From NCBI RefSeq assembly GCF_022699665.1, contig NZ_JALDNB010000001.1:1-64000 (forward strand): a DNA stretch of 64,000 nucleotides. Direction: 5' to 3'. The notes beneath the pieces are model-generated. The model was not told the origin of the DNA, did no database searches, and worked only from the letters and a program-made list of their open reading frames with translations. This DNA comes from Chryseobacterium aahli. Its GTDB lineage: Bacteria > Bacteroidota > Bacteroidia > Flavobacteriales > Weeksellaceae. The position numbers were made by a program, and so were the translations under genes. Of this stretch, positions 9,801-18,993 are shown in pieces. Position 1 is the first letter of the stretch. Every line of letters begins with the position of its first letter.

Positions 9801-9951
9801 GCAGCTGCATTATGTAGATTACATTGACGAAGTGAAGATATTGGTGAATGATGAGCTGCAAAGACAAGCTTTAATAGAAGTAGATCCGAAATCAATTTTG
9901 GTCTCTGCTAAACAACACAAAGTGAGTATAACAAATCAAGTATGTATTTAA
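6895..9951 (+). CDS. Large baseplate protein, gp6/J-like (Afp11-like)
   Basis: A 1018-residue baseplate wedge protein. The C-terminal quarter carries the baseplate J/gp6-like pattern (YKETDPEFYRRVSERLRHK, WDYEHLILQEFPEVFKVKC). The long N-terminal part is family-specific, as in other Bacteroidota eCIS. Together with the Afp12-like product it forms the wedge ring that senses fibre binding and triggers contraction. It is 25 bases upstream of Afp12, consistent with one operon. Length fits Afp11 proteins. Confidence 0.9.
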   Translation: MKKTDTFSHYREGKSQMQRFLAELDPGNLELHDFDLFDWLLFANNFAKRVNYFDKDDNIKSQGNWGNFFLGDDTDDTIPRRESVEYKSMKKQVADLMSQFEQDSNLTPHLTLFVCFLKLLDFSKKAFNNLTKRHLDFYYNEILQIEKNDAKSDKVYVIFELAKKALQEKIPSGTLLDGDKDANGKKRVYKTGDDLIANQAKVVEVKSFLNDVKKRELKMAPKANTADGLGDKLPEDSNYWWPFGYNADETILEKKSIYKELPKAKLGFSVASSLFDLKEGERTVTLTIDFEKNSTQRLQSIPDEDIQNNIKVLCSGEKEWLSEIALKCIKKEGDILELSFTLPRDFQPVVKYNKEVLLETFQTNFPVVRFMIEGERYYDIYEALSETRIKNIEISVDVKGVKSIQIENDNGALNAEKPYYPFTAQPIKGSNFFIKCPEMFSKKWQNADITINWKNTPDSITDLYNGYVIKPNQNVSLADYQKLKTSIVVSDAYFKADTALLHKEIWYTKANNIDVFKKVEGAGYQTQFSINNSSEKSGTSESIRLTFNQSSLQDVYPKLYTLALSSDSKAEKLIPNEPYIPLAEDIELNYSAKDEVYLYLKKDSEGEALKSEDVQLYHEDAFGQYEKDVKIQEIVPVHNNGGELYIGLEATPQTTVSLLIQMLEGSENPLVDTFKEKEFIEWSILSGNTWVDLSGNILQNETRKFLESGIVKFKISKDINTNHTRFTDGLVWIRAKSQRSYDAVCKIQGIYTQAVLATFQNQDNDLSHLNNGLAAETISKLITRVPQVKSVSQPYNSFDGKYKETDPEFYRRVSERLRHKHRAVTQWDYEHLILQEFPEVFKVKCLNHTSEKSYMAPGYVTLMVVPNIENKNAFDVYQPRVSRATLNKIQNYVNELNTMHVDAQVINPNYKEAKVEAKVKFFEQYDETFYLRELDEDIKKYISPWAFTDAKEIDFNVVLNVNQLVTYLEQLHYVDYIDEVKILVNDELQRQALIEVDPKSILVSAKQHKVSITNQVCI

Positions 9952-9975
9952 TAATAAATAGAAGAAAACATAATC

Positions 9976-12828
9976 ATGTCAGAAAATAAACACATTAGTA
10001 TACCCAAAAATATAGAAACTGAAGACCAGAGTGATTTTCATTTTCTACGAAAAACAGGTATTGAATACATTGAAAAGTTAGGAGGGAAACTCTGGACCGA
10101 TTACAACTCTCATGATCCTGGTATTACCACTCTGGAAGTCTTAAGTTATGCCATCACAGATCTTGGGATGAGAATGAACCTGAATATGGAAGATATCTTA
10201 TCCTCCGAAGACGAAGAGAAAGATATTCATACACAGTTTTTAAAAGCTACAGAGATTCTGCCTTCAAGACCTTTGACAGAGCTTGATTATAGAAAATTAT
10301 TTATTGATATCAACATGATTTCAGGGCATAAAAGACCAATCCGAAATTGCTGGCTGGTTCCTGTAACTGAAACATTATATGTCGATTGCGAAACCGGAAA
10401 CCTGGACTTTGAACCTATCGGAAAAAAGACAGAAGGTTTTAAGGTAAAAGGAATGTATGATCTTTATGTAGATTATGCCGAAGATATTGATACTGGGGAT
10501 ATTGGATGCGGAGATTCTAGTGTTAAAGCTATGATTTTGGAGCGTTATCATGCCAACAGAAGCCTTTGTGAAGATTTGGCTGAAATTAAACAGGTTGAAA
10601 CCCAGAAAGTTGCTGTATGTGCCCGTATCGGACTTGTCAATAAAGCTGATGAAGAATTGGTACATGCTAAAGTAACAAGAGCAGTCAATAATTACTTATC
10701 TCCGGAAGTTCATTTTTATTCACTGAAACAAATGCTCGACAGAGGTTTAACTACAGATCAGATTTTTGAAGGACCTCTTTTGAACAATGGTTTTATTGAT
10801 ACTGAGGAACTTAAAAACAGTCAATTAAGAAGAGAAGTTCGTCTTTCGGATATCATCAGTGAGATCATGAAAATTGATGGCATTAAAGAAATTCATGAAA
10901 TTTCTATTGCCGGTTGTGACAGCGTAGTGAAACAAAACAACGACTGGTTGATCTGTATTGAAAAAGGCAGAAAACCGGAATTGTGTGAGCTAAGTTCATT
11001 CAGCTACAGTAAAGGTTCACTACCGTTGAATATCAATGACCAAAAAGTTCAGAATTATCTGGAAACTCTTAAAAGAGAAGAAGAGATTCTTAGAGAGGAT
11101 GCAAGACAAAATAAAGAATTGACTTTACCACAAGGAACTTCATACGATATAGCCAACTATGCTACTATTTTGAATGAATTTCCGGATACTTATGGCGTAG
11201 GAATTTCCGGAATCATAGGAAATAAAAATCCTGAGAGAGAAGCTCTGGCAAAACAATTAAAAGGTTACTTATTGTTTTTTGATCAGATTCTTGCCGGTTA
11301 TTTCAAGCATCTTGAAAAAGTAAAAGAAGTATTAAGTGTTAATGGAGGTTTAACGAGAACCTATTTTACGCAAGCTCTTAAAAACATTAAAGGTTTTGAT
11401 GAATTGGTCTCTGACTATCCTGTCAATGATGATCAGCTTACAGATTCATTGTATGAAGAGCTGGACAATAGTGTAGAGCGTAGAAATGAAGTTTTAGATC
11501 ATTTGATTTCTCGTTTTGCAGAAACATTCAGCGATTATACTTTCTTAATGAAATCATTGTATGGAAATTCTGCTGATGAAATTGTTTTAAGTAATAAAGA
11601 GAGCTTCTTAAACGAGTATACATCATTAAGTAAAGACCGAGGATTAGGGTATAATTACACATTATTTTCAAATACAGATATTTGGAATACGACTAACATT
11701 TCCGGTGCTCAGAAAAGAATAGCGCGTTTGTTGGGACTTAAAGATTACACCCAAAGGAGTTTATCTCAATCACCGGTATCTATCATTGAAACTAAAGACA
11801 ATGCTGGAAAAAGTACCTACACTTGGAAGGTAAAAGATAAGGATGGTAATATTATCTTATCGTCTGTAAATGCTTACAAAATTGAATATAATGCAAACAA
11901 AAATCTGAATGACGCGATTTATCAAACGATTCAAATTGATCAGGAAGACCTTAAGAATGCATTAGAACAATTAAAAGAGGATGACGAAAATCTTGCAGAG
12001 ACAATAAAAGACCTAAAAGAGTGTGAAAAGAATTTCTGCTTAATCGGAAATATCAAAATCCGTGTTTCATTGAATGATAACTTCTATCTTGAGATTGTAG
12101 ATGACCCCGTTAAGCAAAATGTAATTGCTACTCACAAAAAAACAAATCCTTATTCTGAATTGGGAGATTTGAAAGACGGAATTGAGAAACTGGTAGATTA
12201 TTTAAAATATGGCTTTACAGAAGAGGGTATTTTCCTTGTTGAGCATTTATTATTAAAACCAACAGTTAAAGATTATAAAGCTATGGGCGGTATTGGTTGT
12301 ATGTCTATAGGGGAAACCTTTAGAATAGCATATGATATTGAAGTAGATTCTCCTGTACCCAACCCGGTGAAACCTTCGGAAGCTCTTATGTCTTCTTGTG
12401 AAGATTGCGAAATAGATGTTTATGATCCTTATTCTTTCCGAGTAAGTGTCGTTCTTCCGGGCTTTGCTTATCGCTTTCAAGATCCTGATTTCAGACGTTA
12501 TGCCGAAACAGTGATTAGACAAGAAATTCCGGCTCATGTTTTAGCGAAAATTTGCTGGGTTGGAGATCGAATGAGTGAAACAGAAACCGCTCAGGAGGAC
12601 TTGGAAAAATTTGAAGTTGCTTTAAAAAAATACCTTTCAGATAAAGCAAAAAATAATACTGCAGGTTTAGGAACCAGTATTAGTGAGCTAGTCTTGGCTC
12701 TTACTTATTTAAACAATATTTATCGACCTGGAAGACTTCTGGACTGTGCGGTGGAGGAAGATGATGACAACTCAGATGGGAAAATCATATTAGGACAATC
12801 GAACTTATCAAAAAAACTGAAAAAATAA
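9976..12828 (+). CDS. Large baseplate protein (Afp12-like)
   Basis: A 950-residue protein. It contains the segment YNSHDPGITTLEVLSYAITD near residue 45, typical of Afp12-type wedge proteins, and a related C-terminal block with VLPGFAYRFQDPDFRRYAE (about residue 830). The final section (VLAKICWVGDRMSE) resembles the region that contacts the neighbouring wedge. Its stop codon overlaps the start of the next gene (TAATG), which couples it to the first PKD-type protein. Confidence 0.85.
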   Translation: MSENKHISIPKNIETEDQSDFHFLRKTGIEYIEKLGGKLWTDYNSHDPGITTLEVLSYAITDLGMRMNLNMEDILSSEDEEKDIHTQFLKATEILPSRPLTELDYRKLFIDINMISGHKRPIRNCWLVPVTETLYVDCETGNLDFEPIGKKTEGFKVKGMYDLYVDYAEDIDTGDIGCGDSSVKAMILERYHANRSLCEDLAEIKQVETQKVAVCARIGLVNKADEELVHAKVTRAVNNYLSPEVHFYSLKQMLDRGLTTDQIFEGPLLNNGFIDTEELKNSQLRREVRLSDIISEIMKIDGIKEIHEISIAGCDSVVKQNNDWLICIEKGRKPELCELSSFSYSKGSLPLNINDQKVQNYLETLKREEEILREDARQNKELTLPQGTSYDIANYATILNEFPDTYGVGISGIIGNKNPEREALAKQLKGYLLFFDQILAGYFKHLEKVKEVLSVNGGLTRTYFTQALKNIKGFDELVSDYPVNDDQLTDSLYEELDNSVERRNEVLDHLISRFAETFSDYTFLMKSLYGNSADEIVLSNKESFLNEYTSLSKDRGLGYNYTLFSNTDIWNTTNISGAQKRIARLLGLKDYTQRSLSQSPVSIIETKDNAGKSTYTWKVKDKDGNIILSSVNAYKIEYNANKNLNDAIYQTIQIDQEDLKNALEQLKEDDENLAETIKDLKECEKNFCLIGNIKIRVSLNDNFYLEIVDDPVKQNVIATHKKTNPYSELGDLKDGIEKLVDYLKYGFTEEGIFLVEHLLLKPTVKDYKAMGGIGCMSIGETFRIAYDIEVDSPVPNPVKPSEALMSSCEDCEIDVYDPYSFRVSVVLPGFAYRFQDPDFRRYAETVIRQEIPAHVLAKICWVGDRMSETETAQEDLEKFEVALKKYLSDKAKNNTAGLGTSISELVLALTYLNNIYRPGRLLDCAVEEDDDNSDGKIILGQSNLSKKLKK

Positions 12829-15710
12829 TGAATACTAAATTAGACAAGATAACAACCCAATATAGAAAGTTTAACGATAATCAAGCGTTAACGGAAGGGC
12901 AATTAAACGAATTTATAGACTATTTCGAAGATCAGGACAGATTATCAAGAACCCGTCTGGGTGGAGTAGGTGTAGTGTGTGGCTTTAAATCGAAATACAT
13001 AGATTTAATCGTACAGCCCGGAATGATGCTGGAAAAAGCACCGGGACCCGATACTTCTTTACTTCATACTCTTGAGATTACACAAGGCTCCGGAGTTACC
13101 ACAGACGGAGATTTAATAACGCTACGTCAAAAAGGAAGTATATCGTCAGAAGCTACTATAGACTTCGGTGTAAAAAATTACAAGTATTACAGAGAATATA
13201 TTGATGAAATAGGATACAAACATTTTCGTATTGGTGGTAAGCAAGTACCTCTTTTAGAAGTAATCACACAACAGGAATATGAAGCTTTAGGTGCTAATGT
13301 TGAAGGTTTTAAACTATTAAGTGATGGCGATATCAATATATATAATAAAGTTATCATTTTGTACTTAGAAAGTTATTCTAATGACGAAACTCCTTGCCGG
13401 GATGCAGATTGTGATCATACCGGATCTGAGCAGGTGTCTAATCTTAAAGTACTTTTAGCAGATTCTGCCTCTGTCTCGGAACTTATAAAGAATGGTGATG
13501 CAAAAGACAGTATTTATACAGCTCACAATGCGTATGAAAAACTCTTTGATCGCTTACCTAAAATAGAAGCCAAAAGAGTTCTTCTAGACCTTACAATTAA
13601 AGAGGCATCAGAATTGAAAAAAAGATTTCAGGATGCGATTACTGCTGTTGTACAATTAAGTGAAGGTTTTAATGCAATTGCAGGTACTTTTGGAATAAGC
13701 ATGAATCTGGGAGGACAAACACTTCTTGATAAATTGAATTTTTTATTTGATGGCAGGGCATCAAGATTTGATCATTATCAATATCGATATGATTTGTTAA
13801 AGGATCTAATTGATACTTACAACGAAATAAAAGATTTGATATTGCATTTGGATGTTGAATGTTGCCCAAGTATAACTTCATTTCCTAAACACCTTCTATT
13901 GGGTGCTGTTGGAGCAAAACTGGAATTAGGAGAACGTACCGATTTCCGTCACGGTTTCTATAATTCGCCAGTAACGACCAATGATGATGAGAATTACGAA
14001 AGAGTTATTATGCTTGCCAATCGTTTTGTACAGAAAATAAACGGATTCCAGTCTTATATCGGAGCGATTAAAATTACCCCTTCCAATATTAATGTAAGAT
14101 TGGGTGAAAAAGCAATTCCATATTACTATAATGTAGATAAACCCTTATTGACCCAATGGAACTTTGAAAAAACAAAAACCGATAGAGAAAGATATAATCT
14201 AAGTTATCATACAACCAACTTAGCGGGAGATGACTTCATTCAGGATCCATTGAATTATAATATTGATAATAATGATTTCTATAGAATTGAAGGGCATTTA
14301 GGATTACCTTATAAAACTGCTTTACAAAACATTAATGATCTTAAAGTAAAATACGGATTGGCTTTTGATGTCATTGCATTGGTTTTACAAAAAGACGAAA
14401 AACCTGGAGGTAATACACCGCCTAAAGAAAAAACTGTATCAATTGATGACCTTAGGAAACAATTGGTATCTATTTCCAGTGATATCAGTAATAGAAAGAT
14501 TGATTCTCAAAATACTTTATTTAACATCTCAAAACTGGATGAGAAATTAAGATTATTAAACAAAGCTGAATTCTCAAAAGAAGGATCGGAAGAAGGTATT
14601 ACTGTTGTAAAACAGGATCCTAGAAAAGATGATGTAGTAAGTGAGCTTTTAAGCGAATTTTTAGAGAGAAAATCAGGATTGGAACATAGAGCCGGTGTAG
14701 AACCGGGAGGAACTTTTGCTTTAATTTATCATAATGAAACAAACAATCAGGTTTTGGCGGATTTCTCATTGCCTTATCTATGCTGTTCTAAAAAAGAACC
14801 TGTATTCTTAGTACTGCCAAATGATAAACTGTGTCAGAAAGACGATAGGATCACTATGACGGTTGTTCCGGAAAATGGAGAGGTGAAAGCATTTGTAAAT
14901 GGTGTTCTTGTACCTGCGATCACACAATCGGGAGGTCAGAGCTTCTTCAATCCTGGTTTGGTTAATTCAAATTATTTGGGTCAGACGATTAAATTTACCG
15001 TTAATGATGATTCTGTGGAGGCTCAGATGATTGTACATGCTCAGCCAAGTATAACTTTGACTATACATGATACGGTTTATAATTATGCTGATAATGAAGC
15101 TACGGTTTATTTCCATGTAACAAATAACGGTTCAGGTCAAATCAGTAGTTATCAATGGAATTATGGTGATAATAGTACAGATAATTTAATACCTAATTCC
15201 AGTGGATTGGTTGCACATGTATTCCCGCTAATACCAAATGAAAACTCAACCTTTAATGCGACACTTAATGTTATCGCCGAAAATACAGGATGCAGTACAC
15301 AAGCTGCTGTAAGTGTTGAATTAAGTGGTTTACAGCTTGTCTCTTGTAGTGAAAACTTTAATTATAATGGAAATAAAGGTACGTTCGAATATAATATAGA
15401 TTTTGGAACAGATACAGGAGAAGCAGGTATTAATTATAATGCGTATGATCAACCTGATCGATTTATTATTGAATGGAATGGTCAGACCTTTGATAGTGGT
15501 TTTAGAGGTCATAGTAGATATAATTCTCAATTGATAAGTGCAGGAGTTAGTCCCGCAAATATTAATACTTCTAATCCATCCAACGGAGCCGGCTCATTAA
15601 CTTTCACTAAAAATACCGCTTTGCCAAGGTTTGCTAAAGTTACTGTTATAGCACCTTTGGGAGGTACAGTGTGGAATGTTATGGGTGTCTGTCCTAGAAA
15701 TAATAAATAA
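12828..15710 (+). CDS. eCIS-associated PKD-domain protein, paralogue 1
   Basis: A 960-residue protein of unknown function. The N-terminal part starts with QYRKF and FIDYFEDQDRLSRTRLGGVG and is shared with the gene at 15794. A Cys-rich spot (CRDADCDH) lies near residue 190. The C-terminal third has β-sandwich repeats, including a PKD-like unit (YQWNYGDNST near residue 780). There is no signal peptide, so it is probably built into the particle from the cytoplasm. Translational coupling to the Afp12-like gene suggests a baseplate accessory, collar or fibre-support role. That role is inference. Confidence 0.8.
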   Translation: MNTKLDKITTQYRKFNDNQALTEGQLNEFIDYFEDQDRLSRTRLGGVGVVCGFKSKYIDLIVQPGMMLEKAPGPDTSLLHTLEITQGSGVTTDGDLITLRQKGSISSEATIDFGVKNYKYYREYIDEIGYKHFRIGGKQVPLLEVITQQEYEALGANVEGFKLLSDGDINIYNKVIILYLESYSNDETPCRDADCDHTGSEQVSNLKVLLADSASVSELIKNGDAKDSIYTAHNAYEKLFDRLPKIEAKRVLLDLTIKEASELKKRFQDAITAVVQLSEGFNAIAGTFGISMNLGGQTLLDKLNFLFDGRASRFDHYQYRYDLLKDLIDTYNEIKDLILHLDVECCPSITSFPKHLLLGAVGAKLELGERTDFRHGFYNSPVTTNDDENYERVIMLANRFVQKINGFQSYIGAIKITPSNINVRLGEKAIPYYYNVDKPLLTQWNFEKTKTDRERYNLSYHTTNLAGDDFIQDPLNYNIDNNDFYRIEGHLGLPYKTALQNINDLKVKYGLAFDVIALVLQKDEKPGGNTPPKEKTVSIDDLRKQLVSISSDISNRKIDSQNTLFNISKLDEKLRLLNKAEFSKEGSEEGITVVKQDPRKDDVVSELLSEFLERKSGLEHRAGVEPGGTFALIYHNETNNQVLADFSLPYLCCSKKEPVFLVLPNDKLCQKDDRITMTVVPENGEVKAFVNGVLVPAITQSGGQSFFNPGLVNSNYLGQTIKFTVNDDSVEAQMIVHAQPSITLTIHDTVYNYADNEATVYFHVTNNGSGQISSYQWNYGDNSTDNLIPNSSGLVAHVFPLIPNENSTFNATLNVIAENTGCSTQAAVSVELSGLQLVSCSENFNYNGNKGTFEYNIDFGTDTGEAGINYNAYDQPDRFIIEWNGQTFDSGFRGHSRYNSQLISAGVSPANINTSNPSNGAGSLTFTKNTALPRFAKVTVIAPLGGTVWNVMGVCPRNNK

Positions 15711-15718
15711 TTAAGTGT

Positions 15719-15757
15719 AATAACTTCACAGGCCATCCATATGCCTGTGAAGTTATT
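15719..15757. other. Perfect 15-bp hairpin between the two PKD-type genes
   Basis: Bases 15719-15733 and 15743-15757 are perfect inverted copies (AATAACTTCACAGGC arm, 9-base loop). No long T run follows on the plus strand, so I read it as an RNA stability or attenuation hairpin more than a full terminator. Confidence 0.6.
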
Positions 15758-15793
15758 AAAACACCTTAATTAATCATTAAAAAATTAATAATA

Positions 15794-18700
15794 ATGAAGA
15801 ATCAATTAAGTAATATAGCCGTCCAATACCGCAAGTTCAGTAAAGGACAATATATAGATTACAGCCAATTCAACGAGTTCTTAGATTTTTTTGAAGATCA
15901 GGATCGTTTGTCTAGAGTAATGTTGCAGGGAGTAGGTATTGTGTGTGGTCTCAAATCAAAACTTATTTATGTAAATGATCAATTAAACAAAATACAGGTT
16001 TCTCAAGGGGTGGCTCTTACTACTGACGGAGATTTACTTACCCTAAATAATGCAGGTGAGATAAGTAAAGAGTTGTATGTAAGTGATTTAAAAACGATTA
16101 AGATAGAAAATAAAGAGTATACACATTTTAAAGTGTATGATAATTTCAAAATAAGATATCCTACATTTAATACTGGACCTACTAGTCAAATTGAGCTTTG
16201 GGAATTGGCAACAACAGAAGAAGTAAATCTTGATTTTCAATCTATTGACAGTCTTTCAAATTTAGAAGACAAATACTTGTTGCTGTATTTAGAAAGTGAC
16301 GAAAAAGAAATTAAACCTTGTAGAGGGGTTGATTGTGATAATCATGGAATTCTACAAATTCGAAACTTGAAAGTATTGGTTACTACAGCTGCAGGAATTA
16401 ATCATATTCTTGAAAGTGATCAGATTCAGCCCCACCCTCTGTTTACAGATGGTATGATGAGTACTGCAACCCAGGAACGAGTGATTGTAGAACGACTTAT
16501 TTTAGAAAGAGGAGTAGAAAAACAGGTTTTCTCTTCTGATTTAAAAAAGATGTATCAGGATGTTTTAGAGAAAAATGGTTATGGTGATATTGTTTTTAAA
16601 AAAATCAATGAAATCGCTAAAGTAATAGGAGCTTCAACGGTTGATTATCAAAGCTTCAAAAATTCAATTGAAGAATGTTTTGCTCAAAAAGCAGGTTTTC
16701 AGTATGCTTACGATGTCGTTAAAGATTTGATGGATACCTATTCTGAAATCGTAAAATTACTTCCAAAAGCATTTACGAAATGCCTTCCCGATTTAATTTC
16801 TTTTCCTAAACATGTAATGCTTGGAAAATTAATATCAGACAAGCAATTAGATTCTACAAGACATCAGTTTTATAATTCGCCAGTTTTAGATGATGATAAA
16901 GCGACACAAAGAGTCAAAGTATTAATTGATCGTTTTAAGCAACAGGCACAAAACTTCAGGTATTCTGATAGTTTTGAAAATGAAGCACAAATTAAAATTA
17001 CTCCATCTCAAAAACTAAGTCCTCTTAGCAATAAGGCAATTCCTTTTTATTATCAGGTGACAGATGAGTTTTTAAAAGCGTGGAATTTTGATAAAACAAA
17101 CAACCGATCTTTTAGAGAAAATTTAGGATATGATGTCAGTTTGCTGTCATCAGAAATGCATATTCAAAATCCGTTAGATTTTAATATCGATAAAAATTCT
17201 TTTTATAATATTGAAGGTCATCAAGGGATGCTTTACCAAGAGGCTTTTGAGCAGATAAAAGAAATCAGAGATAAGTATCAATTAGGATTTGATATTATGG
17301 CTTTGTCTTTACATGAATTAGTAAATAACAAAGACCTGTCAAAAGCTTATTTCAATGAGTATTTAGAAAAAAATCCGGGAGTAGAACATAAACGTGGAGT
17401 AGAACGTAAAGGTACCTTTTTAATTGTTTATGAGATTATCGACGGAGAATCAATAGTTGTAGCTGATTTTTCAATTCCGTACACATGCTGTACTCCAAAA
17501 ACTGATGTTAAATTGAGTTTACCAAGTACTATTATTTGTGCTGAAGCAGCACGCATACCGTTTACTGTAATTCCTGTGAATGGAGAGGTTGTTGCAAATG
17601 TAGGTCGAGGTGTGGAATTAGATGGTGGTCAGTATTTCTTTAATCCAAAATTGGTAGACCAAAGTTTACATGGTAAAGGAATTACCTTTACTGTAAATGG
17701 AAAATCGACAAACTGTAGTATCAAGGTTATTACGCAGCCGAATGTTGAGATTAAAGTAGTTTCTGTAGATCATCCAAGCGGTGGTTCAAACGAAACAGTA
17801 ATCCACTTTAAAGTTTCCCAACAAAATGGACAAGATTTTACGAATTACAATTACAGTTGGGATTTTGGAGATTATGGTAATCAGTCTCCATTAAATCCGG
17901 ATTCTAATGGGAATGTGAGTTGTAAGCTATACAACTTGAGTTCCAAGAATATTCCCACCATAAAAGTGAAGGTGAGTGGTGGTGGATGTACTCAGGATAT
18001 CGCGATAAGAGATTGGTACAAAGTTCCAGTTCAATTAAGTTTGCCAAGGGCTGTTGTTTGTTCTAATTCATCTTCCATGCCTTTTGCAGTATCTCCTGTG
18101 GGAGGAGTTGTAAAAGCCAGTGTTGGTGGGGGTGTGGAAATAGATGGTGGTGGACAGTATCTTTTTAATCCGAAATTGGTAGACGTAAGTTTGCACGGTC
18201 AGGTAATTAATTTTACTGTAAACGATCAATCAACCAGCTGTAGTATTAAAGTTATTACGCAGCCGGATGTTGAGGTTAATGTGGTGTCTGTTGATTACCC
18301 AAGTGATGGTTCAAATGAAACAGTAATACACTTTAAAGTTTCCCAACAAAATGGACAGGATTTCACAAATTATAATTACAGCTGGGATTTTGGAGATTAT
18401 GGTATTCAGTCTCCATTAAATCCGGATTCTAGTGGGAATGTGATTTGTAAACTATACAACGTGAGTTCCAAAAATATTCCGACGATAAAGGTGACTGTGA
18501 GTAACGGAGAATGTACTGAGGTTGTAACGATAAATAATTGGTACAATCCTCCTCGACCTTTTCTTGTAATAAAAGAAATCAGATTCTCAGATACAAATTG
18601 CTGCGAGACTGTTATGCCTGCTGTTGCAGTTCAGGCAACAGGACCTGCAGGTGTTGCGCTAAAGGATGTGAGTTTTAAATTAAACGGAGAAGCTCAGGGA

Positions 18701-18889
18701 CCGCCATCACTTATCTATTCATGGGTAAAATTGAAAGGACCAATGGTAACGCTTAACGGAGCTAATACATCTATTCTTGATGTGAAAGATTTGGTAGATG
18801 ACGAATATGAGTTCCAACTTACGGTTTTGGATGTTGACAGCGGAGCATTTGCTCAATCTAATATATTGGTCGTAAATGTATATCGTTAA
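15794..18889 (+). CDS. eCIS-associated PKD-domain protein, paralogue 2, with tandem repeat
   Basis: A 1031-residue paralogue of the preceding gene (QYRKFSKGQ, FLDFFEDQDRLSRVMLQGVG, CRGVDCDNHG, LISFPKHVMLGK). Its C-terminal part holds two tandem copies of a 174-residue unit, starting at about residues 574 and 748, each with a PKD-like strand (YSWDFGDYG) and a cysteine-containing Ig-like strand. The last section (about 925-1031) is a third β-sandwich. It has no signal peptide. The design, a conserved base domain plus a variable number of Ig/PKD modules, fits a peripheral particle protein that holds or extends binding modules. Function is not known. Confidence 0.8.
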   Translation: MKNQLSNIAVQYRKFSKGQYIDYSQFNEFLDFFEDQDRLSRVMLQGVGIVCGLKSKLIYVNDQLNKIQVSQGVALTTDGDLLTLNNAGEISKELYVSDLKTIKIENKEYTHFKVYDNFKIRYPTFNTGPTSQIELWELATTEEVNLDFQSIDSLSNLEDKYLLLYLESDEKEIKPCRGVDCDNHGILQIRNLKVLVTTAAGINHILESDQIQPHPLFTDGMMSTATQERVIVERLILERGVEKQVFSSDLKKMYQDVLEKNGYGDIVFKKINEIAKVIGASTVDYQSFKNSIEECFAQKAGFQYAYDVVKDLMDTYSEIVKLLPKAFTKCLPDLISFPKHVMLGKLISDKQLDSTRHQFYNSPVLDDDKATQRVKVLIDRFKQQAQNFRYSDSFENEAQIKITPSQKLSPLSNKAIPFYYQVTDEFLKAWNFDKTNNRSFRENLGYDVSLLSSEMHIQNPLDFNIDKNSFYNIEGHQGMLYQEAFEQIKEIRDKYQLGFDIMALSLHELVNNKDLSKAYFNEYLEKNPGVEHKRGVERKGTFLIVYEIIDGESIVVADFSIPYTCCTPKTDVKLSLPSTIICAEAARIPFTVIPVNGEVVANVGRGVELDGGQYFFNPKLVDQSLHGKGITFTVNGKSTNCSIKVITQPNVEIKVVSVDHPSGGSNETVIHFKVSQQNGQDFTNYNYSWDFGDYGNQSPLNPDSNGNVSCKLYNLSSKNIPTIKVKVSGGGCTQDIAIRDWYKVPVQLSLPRAVVCSNSSSMPFAVSPVGGVVKASVGGGVEIDGGGQYLFNPKLVDVSLHGQVINFTVNDQSTSCSIKVITQPDVEVNVVSVDYPSDGSNETVIHFKVSQQNGQDFTNYNYSWDFGDYGIQSPLNPDSSGNVICKLYNVSSKNIPTIKVTVSNGECTEVVTINNWYNPPRPFLVIKEIRFSDTNCCETVMPAVAVQATGPAGVALKDVSFKLNGEAQGPPSLIYSWVKLKGPMVTLNGANTSILDVKDLVDDEYEFQLTVLDVDSGAFAQSNILVVNVYR
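17513..18548 (+). repeat. Tandem in-frame 522-bp repeat inside the second PKD-type gene
   Basis: The unit from 17513 recurs at 18035, an offset of 522 bases (174 codons). Parts of the two units are close at DNA level, for example the stretch encoding VIHFKVSQQNGQDFTNYNY. The flanks differ more, so the copies are not fully fresh. Confidence 0.85.
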
Positions 18890-18923
18890 GGCTAATTAAA
18901 GTTTGTGTGATACCTATTGTAAT

Positions 18924-18953
18924 GGGATGATTTATAAAATAAACAATCATCCC
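18924..18953. other. Hairpin between the PKD-type and FN3-like genes
   Basis: GGGATGATT at 18924-18932 pairs with AATCATCCC at 18945-18953. Like the hairpin at 15719 it sits in the gap after a PKD-type gene and lacks a strong T run. Confidence 0.5.
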
Positions 18954-18993
18954 TTATACATCAATTAATTAATAAATAACAAAAAATAATATA

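Noticed and set aside
14365-14550. A small plus-strand frame inside the first PKD-type gene
   Set aside because: Overlaps fully with a supported coding sequence in another frame.
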